This document shows, one piece after another, positions 1 through 5,869 of a stretch of DNA of 10,877 nt. Numbering within the stretch: position 1 is the stretch's first letter; the number at the start of each line of letters is the position of its first letter. Origin of the DNA: Candidatus Methanofastidiosia archaeon. Its GTDB lineage: Archaea > Methanobacteriota_B > Thermococci > Methanofastidiosales > NM3. The notes under the pieces are model-generated. The model was not told the origin of the DNA. It did no database searches and worked only from the letters and a program-made list of their open reading frames with translations. The stretch covers positions 1 to 10,877 of the forward strand of contig JAHKLV010000036.1 of assembly GCA_020854925.1 (NCBI GenBank), in the 5' to 3' direction. Position numbers and translations under genes: made by a program.

Positions 1-1103
1 TCCACCGGCACGCCAAAGGTCTCCTCGAGGGTACGAAGGACGCTGTCGACGATGGTGGTAAAGGGGAAGTAGCGGGATGAGTTGAGAATCTTGTCAAAGG
101 TGGGCACAAGATGGTCATGTGCCCCGATGTGGGGCCCTGTGGGAACGAAGTACTGCGTTTCCTGCAACGTAGAGCAGGCGATGTGCACCGCAGGGATGGT
201 TCGTTTCACTTCGTCGAGGCTGCGTGACTGGAACTCGCCCGTTGACAGGTCGAGGAGGTCCACCGTTGTCTGTGAGTAGCGCACAATCTCGTTAACCACC
301 GAACCCTCCGGCCTGAGGCGGGGATTTGACAGGGAAAAGACCCGTGCATAAGCTCTTCCCACGGCCTGTGTCCCAAGGCCGAGTACAATCCGGCCGACGC
401 CGTCGTCCTTGTTGATGCGCTCGTTCCAGGGATAATAGTTCCTCGAGAAGGCGACACCGGCGATAAGGGGAAGGAACGAGACATTCCCGTACGTGCGCCC
501 GATGACGTTCTGCACGATGATGGACATCTTCTCCTTCTGCCAGGGAATCTTGTGGCGCTTGCGGTATTCCTTGGCGTTCTCATTGAAGGTGGACCGGTAG
601 ACGTCACGAATGGCCGTCTCAAGCGCCTTCATCCGGTACTCGAGTGTTCCGGTGTTCGTGAGAAAGATCGATTCGAAGATGCCGGCAAACGAATACTTGA
701 CACTGTCTTCAAAAAATGACGAGGATCGCACGATGATAGGGCCCGTCTCTTTCTCCAGGATGTCGTACAGGACGTCTTCGAGGTCGGAAGGAAGCGGGCT
801 TTCTGATATCTTGAGATTCATCTCCTTTGTTGAGACGATATTTCTGCACTTGTCGCCGATGATGTCATAGAGGTAGTTTTCCTCCATGAACTGGTCAAAA
901 TACCCTGAGCAGAGGATGTAGGAGCGTGGAAAGTGTATTCTCTCGTCTTCCGGTAGCGATGCGTTCCTCTCCTCGTAAGCCTTCATGGCCATGACGAGGC
1001 CCTTGGCCTTGCCGCCAACGTGGCCGGTACCATAGACACGGACGCCTTCGGGAAGTTCCGTGGCGTCAACAGCAAAAGTCGTGAAGGCCGGGTCCTTTTT
1101 CAT
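1..1103 (-). CDS. PEP/pyruvate-binding (PPDK_N) domain protein, 3' end outside window
   Basis: This is the N-terminal ~367 residues of a protein with the ATP-grasp-like PEP/pyruvate-binding domain of PEP synthase and pyruvate phosphate dikinase. Visible motifs are GGKAKGL near residues 30-36, PIIVRSSSFFEDS near 122-134, FAGIFES near 139-145 and GLGTQAVGRAYARVFSLSNP in the distal part. In this family these segments bind ATP for phosphoryl transfer. The GLG segment differs from canonical PEP synthase and looks like the broader group of PPDK_N-containing proteins of unknown substrate, so I do not call it ppsA. The start is an ATG ATG pair at 1106/1103 behind a strong GGGAGGT. I take the second ATG because its 8-nt distance from the AGG core matches the other genes here (7-10 nt); the first is equally possible. 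The histidine-carrying and PEP-utilising domains, if present, lie outside the window. Confidence 0.85.
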   Translation of the reverse strand, partial: MKKDPAFTTFAVDATELPEGVRVYGTGHVGGKAKGLVMAMKAYEERNASLPEDERIHFPRSYILCSGYFDQFMEENYLYDIIGDKCRNIVSTKEMNLKISESPLPSDLEDVLYDILEKETGPIIVRSSSFFEDSVKYSFAGIFESIFLTNTGTLEYRMKALETAIRDVYRSTFNENAKEYRKRHKIPWQKEKMSIIVQNVIGRTYGNVSFLPLIAGVAFSRNYYPWNERINKDDGVGRIVLGLGTQAVGRAYARVFSLSNPRLRPEGSVVNEIVRYSQTTVDLLDLSTGEFQSRSLDEVKRTIPAVHIACSTLQETQYFVPTGPHIGAHDHLVPTFDKILNSSRYFPFTTIVDSVLRTLEETFGVPV

Positions 1104-1123
1104 CATGGGTACCTCCCTCAAGA

Positions 1124-1160
1124 CAGTTAAAAAAGTTATCCTTCTTTTCCCGGGCATGCT
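1124..1160 (-). promoter_or_regulatory. Candidate promoter of the PPDK_N gene
   Basis: Read on the minus strand there is a purine run (GGGAAAAGAAGG) followed by ATAACTTTTTTAAC, resembling a BRE and TATA box. The TATA centre is only about 25-30 nt from the start codon, which leaves little room for the strong Shine-Dalgarno, so the exact box is uncertain. Confidence 0.35.
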
Positions 1161-1172
1161 GTCTGCTCCTGC

Positions 1173-1210
1173 AGCCGTGCCATGCACATATGGTCATCCC
1201 AGGCACGGCT
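1173..1210. repeat. 9-bp perfect inverted repeat with 20-nt loop
   Basis: AGCCGTGCC at 1173-1181 and its reverse complement GGCACGGCT at 1202-1210. It lies between the divergent PPDK_N gene and tRNA-Pro, ending seven bases before the tRNA BRE/TATA element. No T-run follows on either strand, so it does not look like a terminator. It could be a protein-binding operator or an RNA hairpin in a PPDK_N leader. Confidence 0.6.
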
Positions 1211-1215
1211 CAGAT

Positions 1216-1233
1216 ATCCAAAAACTTTATAAT
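1216..1233 (+). promoter_or_regulatory. BRE/TATA promoter of tRNA-Pro
   Basis: TCCAAAAACTTTATAA is a textbook archaeal BRE (CCAAAA) plus TATA box, centred about 36 nt before the mature tRNA 5' end. Transcription would start around 1255, leaving a short 5' trailer for RNase P. Its first 13 bases are identical to the element upstream of tRNA-Met at 7457. Confidence 0.8.
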
Positions 1234-1264
1234 ACCTCTGGCGCATGCATGATACATCCTCACT

Positions 1265-1342
1265 GGGACCGTGGGGTAGCTTGGCCCATCCTTTGGGGTT
1301 CGGGGCCTCAAGTCCCGCGTTCAAATCGCGGCGGTCCCACCA
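1265..1342 (+). tRNA. tRNA-Pro (anticodon CGG), CCA encoded
   Basis: The acceptor stem GGGACCG pairs with CGGTCCC (1332-1338). The T arm is CCGCG-TTCAAAT-CGCGG. The anticodon stem TGGGG/CCTCA encloses the loop TTCGGGG, which places CGG at 1301-1303. The D arm is GGGT with AGCTTGG in its loop, as in archaeal tRNA-Pro. The discriminator is A1339 and CCA is genomically encoded at 1340-1342. I see no intron. The 3' end lies two bases from the stop codon of the convergent DUF1284 gene. Confidence 0.93.
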
Positions 1343-1344
1343 TC

Positions 1345-1776
1345 TCACACACACATATTGGGTGTGTGGGCGTGGTCTGCCTGTTCTGACACCCGCTGGG
1401 AATAGATTGACTTGCATTTGTAGAAGAATGCGCATTCCCTGCAGATGATGTCGAGAAGGTCTAGGGTGATTGACGTTTCTATGAGGCACAGAAGCTCCTT
1501 TGCCGCATACACGGCGCCGTATCGAAGATCGGCGGCCTTTAACACCTTTTCGTCAATGAGGGAGATATACTTGAGGCCTTCACACGCCTTGGCATTGGGG
1601 CATGAGACGCAGACGTCGTCCTGCCCCTCCACAAGCCGGACATACACGGCATCCTGTTCAAGTTTGCGCTTTACGTCCTTGATGATGCGCACAAAGTGGG
1701 GGCTGTACCCCATACCCACAAAGTTGAGGATGCAGAGCAGGTGGTGGGGTCTGAGATTGATGATATCTTTTGTCAT
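1345..1776 (-). CDS. DUF1284 family cysteine-rich protein
   Basis: A 143-residue protein beginning MTKDIINLRPHHLLCILNF, with GMGYSPHF near 21-28 and DDVCVSCP near 53-60. The RPHHLLC/GYS/CP pattern is the DUF1284 signature; no function is established for the family to my knowledge. Two identical cysteine spacings are visible, C56-x2-C59-x5-C65 and C112-x2-C115-x5-C121, plus C15. This suggests a metal site, possibly an iron-sulphur cluster, but that is inference. I choose ATG at 1776 because it is the family start and sits about 30 nt from a TATA box, so the message is probably leaderless; the open frame running up to 1944 is not conserved-looking. The last ~15 residues (VSEQADHAHTPNMCV) run into the hairpin beside tRNA-Pro and may be a non-conserved tail. 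Confidence 0.85.
   Translation of the reverse strand: MTKDIINLRPHHLLCILNFVGMGYSPHFVRIIKDVKRKLEQDAVYVRLVEGQDDVCVSCPNAKACEGLKYISLIDEKVLKAADLRYGAVYAAKELLCLIETSITLDLLDIICRECAFFYKCKSIYSQRVSEQADHAHTPNMCV
1348..1368. terminator. Hairpin between convergent tRNA-Pro and DUF1284 gene
   Basis: CACACAC (1348-1354) and GTGTGTG (1362-1368) form a 7-bp stem with a 7-nt loop just after the tRNA CCA end. The stem lies inside the last codons of the DUF1284 gene. It could shape 3' ends of both converging transcripts. No oligo-T follows, so terminator function is only a suggestion. Confidence 0.35.
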
Positions 1777-1800
1777 GGGGTATATTATTCTGGGTATATG

Positions 1801-1819
1801 AATATTTAAACATTGCTGA
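1801..1819 (-). promoter_or_regulatory. TATA promoter of the DUF1284 gene (leaderless)
   Basis: On the minus strand TTTAAATATT is centred about 30 nt upstream of the ATG at 1776. That puts the predicted transcription start at or next to the start codon, and no Shine-Dalgarno is visible. The rest of 1777-1984 holds no gene; it includes a run of eight C at 1875-1882. Confidence 0.6.
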
Positions 1820-1934
1820 ATGGTGCTTTGGCAGGTATTATGGCCAGGTACTTCCGTTCTGGCGGTGTGTTCAGCCCCCCCCTTGAGCGTGCCTCCTGCA
1901 GCATGGCATCCCCGGTCCTTTCCGTAGCAGCCCC

Positions 1935-1952
1935 TATGAAACATTTATAAAT
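1935..1952 (+). promoter_or_regulatory. BRE/TATA promoter of the aIF2-beta/DUF424/NMD3 operon
   Basis: ATGAAACATTTATAAATG contains a purine-rich BRE and the TATA box TTTATAAAT (1944-1952). Transcription should start about 1974, giving a leader of roughly ten bases made almost entirely of the Shine-Dalgarno AAGGTGA (1973-1979). Confidence 0.7.
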
Positions 1953-1984
1953 GATGGCGAGGCATCCACCATAAGGTGACTCAG

Positions 1985-2398
1985 ATGACTGATTATACGT
2001 ATGAACGGCTCCTTGACGAGGCGCGGGACGCCCTTCCGCAAAATCTCTTCGACGGGGCAAGATTTGAGATGCCAAAGGTGAAGGCAATCACCGTAGGCAA
2101 CAAGACGATCATCAAGAACTTCCGTGAGATAGTGAACATCTTCAGGCGCGACGAGAACCATATGATGAAGTTCATCCTTGGTGAAATGGCGACATCGGGA
2201 AACATCGAGGGCGCCCAGGCGGTGTTCCAGGGAAAGTTCGCTCCCACGTTCATCCAGGATAAGGTACAAAAGTATGCCGATGCCTATGTGTTGTGTCCAG
2301 AATGCAAGAAACCTGACACAAAGATCGACAAGGAGGGTCGCATCTACTTCCTCCGTTGCGAGGCATGCGGCGCCAAGCACCCGATCAAGAATATGTAG
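1985..2398 (+). CDS. eif2b: Translation initiation factor aIF2 subunit beta
   Basis: 137 residues, the normal length for archaeal aIF2-beta. The N-terminal helix MTDYTYERLLDEA is followed by the eIF2B/eIF5-type alpha-beta domain (ITVGNKTIIKNFREI, then MKFILGEMATSGNIEG). A C-terminal zinc ribbon follows: CPEC at 104-107 and CEAC at 125-128. With the alpha and gamma subunits it forms the aIF2 heterotrimer that brings initiator Met-tRNA to the small ribosomal subunit. The in-frame GTG at 1976 lies within the Shine-Dalgarno AAGGTGA, so ATG 1985, spaced eight bases from its GG, is the better start. It is the first gene of an operon with DUF424 and NMD3, an association I recognise from other archaea. 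Confidence 0.96.
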   Translation: MTDYTYERLLDEARDALPQNLFDGARFEMPKVKAITVGNKTIIKNFREIVNIFRRDENHMMKFILGEMATSGNIEGAQAVFQGKFAPTFIQDKVQKYADAYVLCPECKKPDTKIDKEGRIYFLRCEACGAKHPIKNM

Positions 2399-2405
2399 GG
2401 ATAGC

Positions 2406-2702
2406 ATGCGGGCGTATGTAAAGGTCCACAAGGCGTGTGCCGACGTCATCGTCGCCATTTGTGACGAGGATGAGCTTGGCAAATCGTATGCCGAGGGGAC
2501 CCTGCGCCTGTCGGTGAATACGGGGTTCTACAAAGGCACGCTCGTGGATATTGCGGACCTTGACACATACTTTGTCGCCTCCACCATCCTCAACCTTGTG
2601 GGGCGCCACTGTGTAGACAAGGCCATTGCTGCAGGGGTCATTTCACCAAAAAACGTGCTTCGCATCGGCGATACCGTCCATGCCCAGATGGTCGTAGTGT
2701 GA
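2406..2702 (+). CDS. DUF424 family protein
   Basis: 98 residues that match the archaeal DUF424 pattern: MRAYVKVHKA at the start, VAICDEDELGKSYAEGTLRL near 17-36, the FYKG segment, ADLDTYFVASTILNLVGRH in the middle, and a C-terminal VISPKNVLRIGDTVHAQMVVV. The biochemical role is unknown to me. Its fixed place between aIF2-beta and NMD3 suggests a part in translation or ribosome maturation (inference). It starts seven bases after the aIF2-beta stop with a weak AGGGA site six bases upstream, and its TGA shares one base with the NMD3 ATG, so translation is probably coupled. Confidence 0.9.
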   Translation: MRAYVKVHKACADVIVAICDEDELGKSYAEGTLRLSVNTGFYKGTLVDIADLDTYFVASTILNLVGRHCVDKAIAAGVISPKNVLRIGDTVHAQMVVV

Positions 2703-3784
2703 TGTTCTGTTACCGATGTGGGAAGGAGGCACCCCTCGTAGGGGGGTTGTGCAGGGAGTGCTACGCCAAGGAGCACTCGCTTTTTTCCATGGCCGAACGC
2801 TATGCTGTGGTGGCATGCAAGACGTGCGACTCGTTTCAGCTCGAAGAGTGGATGTCGTTTGAACATGTAGAGGACATCGTCGAGCGTCTTATGCAAAAGG
2901 AGGCAGGAAAGCTCAAGCTCGTCTTCATGGAGGACTTTGACGAACCCCGCCACGAATATGTGCAGGTGCTCTACGCACTCACGTATTATGAGGAGGGATA
3001 TTGGGGCGTGCAGGCGCGATTCCTGGGATTTGACGACCCTTTTTCCTCCATTCCCATCCTCGAACCTCATGATTTCGAGCTTCACTTCAAGTTTACCGTG
3101 TGCCCGAGCTGCTCCAAAAAATATGGTGGCTACTATGAGGCGGTGCTCCAGATACGCCGTGATGGCAGGTTCCTTACCAAGGAGGAGAAGGACTCGTTCC
3201 TGGCAGAGGTGACGTCGCTATCAGAAGAAGAGACGCGCCAGTTTAACATGGGCTTTATCACCCAGGTGCGCATCAGAAAGGAGGGCATCGATTTTCAGAT
3301 GGGGTCCCTCAAGGTCACGAAAAAGATTGCCCGTGCCCTGCAGTCCCGATATGGGGGGACGGTGTCCGAGTCGTACCGGCTCTGCGGGTTCGACCGCCAA
3401 GCGGGAAAGGAGCGGTATCGCACCACGGTTGTCCTCCGTCTCTCCTCGTATGAGGAAGGCAGATTCGTGTTCTTCGAGGAGCGTCTGTGGAAGGTGGCTG
3501 GCGCCACGGACAAGCTTATTCTCCGGTCCTTTGCAGAGGAGCGGGTACTCGACTTCAAAAAGGTCGAAAAGGAGCAGGCCGCAACTTCCCTTTCGCTTGT
3601 GGACGAGGCGTGCCTGACGCCAGGTATGATAGCTTCTCTCGACGATGACTACGCAGAAGTGCTCATGATGGATACGTACGAAACGATTCCTCTGTCCCGC
3701 GCATGCGTACCCGAGGGTGCGCAGCAGGGCGACGCCGTACGCCTCTATGAGCGTGATGGCATCCGTTATATCGTTTCGCCGTAG
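2702..3784 (+). CDS. NMD3 family protein (archaeal 60S export adaptor homologue)
   Basis: 360 residues. The N-terminal third carries the family's paired CXXC motifs: C3/C6, C17/C20, C39/C42 and C134/C137, expected to bind zinc. The remainder is beta-rich, with no membrane segment. In eukaryotes NMD3 binds the large ribosomal subunit and bridges it to the export receptor; the archaeal protein lacks an export role and is thought to act in large-subunit maturation or quality control. Translation can start at GTG 2699 or ATG 2702. I prefer the ATG, which forms a TGATG junction with DUF424 and begins at MFCYRCG, the usual start. The 3' end overlaps the convergent nucleotidyltransferase gene by 19 bp. 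Confidence 0.92.
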   Translation: MFCYRCGKEAPLVGGLCRECYAKEHSLFSMAERYAVVACKTCDSFQLEEWMSFEHVEDIVERLMQKEAGKLKLVFMEDFDEPRHEYVQVLYALTYYEEGYWGVQARFLGFDDPFSSIPILEPHDFELHFKFTVCPSCSKKYGGYYEAVLQIRRDGRFLTKEEKDSFLAEVTSLSEEETRQFNMGFITQVRIRKEGIDFQMGSLKVTKKIARALQSRYGGTVSESYRLCGFDRQAGKERYRTTVVLRLSSYEEGRFVFFEERLWKVAGATDKLILRSFAEERVLDFKKVEKEQAATSLSLVDEACLTPGMIASLDDDYAEVLMMDTYETIPLSRACVPEGAQQGDAVRLYERDGIRYIVSP

Positions 3785-5136
3785 GTTATCCTGACACGGA
3801 TCTTCTTTTCCGGCGTGGTCTCTACGTTGGCCGCCACGGGGACAAGCTGGGTGTCGAGGAGGTATCTCAGGAAGGTGACCTCGTGGGCGGGGAGTTTGAG
3901 CTTGCCTTTGATGACATTGTTCGGGAGCCGGAACTCCGCGTAGATGATTCCTGCCTGTGCACTCAGCTCGCAGACTGTCCGAGGTGTGATGCTCTTGAGC
4001 TCGAACTGGCGAAGCGCAACCCCTGCGAGAATGCTGGGGGGCGGTTCCTCATAGGTAAGTGCTCGCTGCAGTGCCTTTACATCCTCTGTCGGCACTTCAG
4101 CATATCGCGAGACAAAGGCGGCATCGCCGTCCCAGAAGCTGTCTATGCCCGCGCGATAGATGGCATCCGCCTTGGCGGTATCAATGTGTCGTGAAGCCCG
4201 GGCGACAAAGTACGAGCGGGCTACCAGAGACTCGATGGTCTGGTCTTTGGGCGTCACGCCTTTCTTCGTGTAGTTGGCGATGAGTGAGGCCACTTCCTTG
4301 CGCGTGACGCGGCGCTCGAGGCAGGAGATGGCGAGGCTGGAAAGGACGTTTTGATACCCTGCCCTCCTAAGGGGATAGCGAAGCATCTCCTCCGCGTTGT
4401 ACGGCCTCCCTTTAACTAGCTCCTCTGCGGCATCGACGTTGATGGTGGCCACCTTGAGCAGCTTGGCCTTTGAGTAGGTGTTGGCGACATGGAGGAGTGC
4501 GTCGAGGTCCCGTTCCTGGGGTATGCTGCCATTTTTGAGCTCCTTTTCTATGACCTCGGCTGATTCTGGTGGAATGAGGTGCCTGACCGGGGCGGTAATC
4601 TTGCCGGATTCGAGGATGGCCCTGCGTATGTAGCGGCCGGAGACGGTCTCGTTATCTATCTTATACGTTGAGGTGATATGGTACCCCATCCGGTAACCGG
4701 TGCGCATGGCGTGTAGCTCGTTGGCCGCAACCCACCTGATGAGATTGCGGTCTGGCCAGGACCGGGGAATGCCCATGAGCATGCCCCTCTCGGCAAACTC
4801 CCGCGAGACCTGCATGATATCGCCTATAGACATCTGCGAGGCGGCAGCGTCCATAATGTCGGTGATTCCGTCTCTGGCCATAAGGTCGATGCGTATGGGC
4901 ACGGTGTAGGAAAGGGGCAGGCGGTAGTGGAGCCCCTGTACGGGAACCGCTTCGACGCCGAGCTTGGCACAGATCTCCTGGCGCGCCTCAAACGTGAGGA
5001 ATGGCGGCGCGTGGTGTGCCGTATAGTCGGCGTTTACATAGGCGTAGACCTTGCCTATCTTCTTGCCTTCCTTAATAAGGTGAATATGACCCTTGTGTAC
5101 GGGGTCGAAGTCCACTCCCATGCCCACATGCTTCAT
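3766..5136 (-). CDS. HIGH-motif nucleotidyltransferase, TmcAL-like (tRNA-Met cytidine acetate ligase family)
   Basis: 456 residues. The N-terminus MKHVGMGVDFDPVHKGHIHLI carries the HXGH nucleotidyltransferase motif at H14-K-G-H17. Three blocks align by eye with bacterial TmcAL (YlbM): PPFLTFEARQEICAKLGVEAV near 44-64, LSYTVPIRIDLMARDGITDI near 75-94, and VSGRYIRRAIL near 165-175, corresponding to the SIRKA motif. TmcAL activates acetate with ATP and acetylates C34 of elongator tRNA-Met. Residues ~205-456 I cannot assign, and the protein is some 50 residues longer than typical TmcAL, so the reaction is inferred. Transcription is probably leaderless or near it: the TATA element at 5157-5171 is ~28 nt upstream, although AAGGA lies just before the ATG. 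Alternative: a different adenylyl- or cytidylyltransferase of the same fold. Confidence 0.7.
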   Translation of the reverse strand: MKHVGMGVDFDPVHKGHIHLIKEGKKIGKVYAYVNADYTAHHAPPFLTFEARQEICAKLGVEAVPVQGLHYRLPLSYTVPIRIDLMARDGITDIMDAAASQMSIGDIMQVSREFAERGMLMGIPRSWPDRNLIRWVAANELHAMRTGYRMGYHITSTYKIDNETVSGRYIRRAILESGKITAPVRHLIPPESAEVIEKELKNGSIPQERDLDALLHVANTYSKAKLLKVATINVDAAEELVKGRPYNAEEMLRYPLRRAGYQNVLSSLAISCLERRVTRKEVASLIANYTKKGVTPKDQTIESLVARSYFVARASRHIDTAKADAIYRAGIDSFWDGDAAFVSRYAEVPTEDVKALQRALTYEEPPPSILAGVALRQFELKSITPRTVCELSAQAGIIYAEFRLPNNVIKGKLKLPAHEVTFLRYLLDTQLVPVAANVETTPEKKIRVRITYGETI

Positions 5137-5156
5137 ACGCGGTCCTTAATGACAAT

Positions 5157-5171
5157 GTATTTATATAGCTA
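5157..5171. promoter_or_regulatory. Near-palindromic TATA element, possibly bidirectional
   Basis: TGTATTTATATAGCT reads as a good TATA box on both strands (TTTATATA on +, TATATAAATA on -). On the minus strand it is 28 nt from the nucleotidyltransferase ATG. On the plus strand it would start transcription near 5191, giving a leader of about 177 nt before yggU. Confidence 0.6.
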
Positions 5172-5175
5172 TGGG

Positions 5176-5325
5176 ATATGCTTCTGTTGCTGCTTAGCAG
5201 CCAAGCATCGTATGGGTCCTCCGGTGATTTAGCCTCGGCCTGAGATGATCCGGCAGACAACCCCGGTGCCTGACAGCCCGCCATGAGAGTTATCCGATGG
5301 AGTGCGGATTCCCAACCGATGAATC
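5176..5325 (+). other. Structured GC-rich intergenic stretch: long leader or small RNA
   Basis: No open frame here looks like a protein. A two-part hairpin spans 5178-5208: ATGCTT/AAGCAT outside, GCTGC/GCAGC inside with a TTA loop. A second hairpin is ATCCG/CGGAT (5292-5309), and CCGG occurs three times between 5221 and 5265. TGAGATGATCC and CCTGACAG recall box C and box D, but spacing and consensus are poor, so I do not call a C/D sRNA. No SRP, RNase P or known riboswitch core is visible. Confidence 0.35.
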
Positions 5326-5367
5326 TTGGATGTTAGTGTGTCGGGCAACACTTTCCCTGGTGGCACG

Positions 5368-5655
5368 ATGATTGAGGAGGCGCTTACGGAGGCGAGGGGC
5401 GGCGTCATTGTCGCCATGGAGGCCGTACCCAACTCAAAGGGCCCCGGCATTTCGTGGGATCCGTGGCGTCAAAGAGTAAAACTCAAAATCACGGCCAAAG
5501 CGCAGAAGGGAAAGGCAAACGAAGCCATCGTGTCCTTCTTTTCAGCTCTTGCCCCTTCTGAGATCGTGGCGGGGGCGCGAAGCAGGGAAAAGCGTGTATT
5601 TGTCGCTGCCCCGTATGAAAAAGTTCTTGCATATATCCAATCGCATCTTTCCTGA
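5368..5655 (+). CDS. UPF0235 / YggU family protein (DUF167)
   Basis: 95 residues, the normal size for the family. The pattern VAMEAVPNSKGPGI..WDPWRQRVKLKI, then KGKANEAIVSFFSAL near the middle and a GARSREKRVFV strand toward the end, is that of DUF167; the layout recalls the archaeal member MTH637 from Methanothermobacter. The fold is a small alpha/beta domain and no activity is established. I start at ATG 5368: it lies seven bases from the GG of GGTGG, and MIEEAL is a typical beginning. The in-frame TTG at 5326 has no Shine-Dalgarno and would add 14 residues unlike the family. It stands alone, separated from the divergent nucleotidyltransferase by a long leader region and followed by the dnaG promoter 40-55 bp later. 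Confidence 0.88.
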   Translation: MIEEALTEARGGVIVAMEAVPNSKGPGISWDPWRQRVKLKITAKAQKGKANEAIVSFFSALAPSEIVAGARSREKRVFVAAPYEKVLAYIQSHLS

Positions 5656-5693
5656 GACATCGTTTGAATCGTGCATTCTTCTGCCTCTCTCTT

Positions 5694-5711
5694 ACCAAAA
5701 GATTAATAAAT
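5694..5711 (+). promoter_or_regulatory. BRE/TATA promoter for dnaG
   Basis: ACCAAAAGATTAATAAAT is a clear BRE (CCAAAA) followed by ATTAATAAAT. Transcription from it would start near 5735 and give a dnaG leader of about 135 nt. A second AT-rich element, CTTTTAAAAC at 5851-5860, is too close to the chosen start and would fit only a downstream start. Confidence 0.6.
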
Positions 5712-5756
5712 AGGGTTGGGTGATATTATCATCGTCTAAAGGTATATTCATCCTTT

Positions 5757-5853
5757 AAGTCGTAATAACTTACATTCATCTTTCATCATCTATGAGTTAA
5801 GTGGCTACTGTATCGTAGTGGATATGGTAGTATGTAGGCTAGTTTTACGACTT
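5757..5853 (+). repeat. 9-bp inverted repeat in the dnaG leader
   Basis: AAGTCGTAA (5757-5765) and TTACGACTT (5845-5853) are exact reverse complements. The second arm ends nine bases before the G-rich Shine-Dalgarno region of dnaG. If paired in RNA, the arms would close a ~80-nt AT-rich leader domain. In this AT-rich sequence a chance match is not negligible. Confidence 0.45.
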
Positions 5854-5869
5854 TTAAAACCTGGGGGTG

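Noticed and set aside
1136..1489. 117-codon minus-strand frame containing RRDLNAGLEAPNPKG
   Set aside because: It is antisense to tRNA-Pro and out of frame with the DUF1284 gene; the same kind of tRNA artefact.
1777..1944. N-terminal extension of the DUF1284 frame up to 1944
   Set aside because: It crosses the TATA box, is not family-like, and MTKDIINLRPHH at 1776 is a normal DUF1284 start.
1976..1984. GTG start of aIF2-beta at 1976
   Set aside because: That GTG is part of the AAGGTGA ribosome site for ATG 1985.
5229..5260. Possible box C/D guide RNA (TGAGATGATCC ... CCTGACAG)
   Set aside because: Box C deviates from RTGATGA, the guide spacing to box D is too long and no matching C'/D' pair is found.
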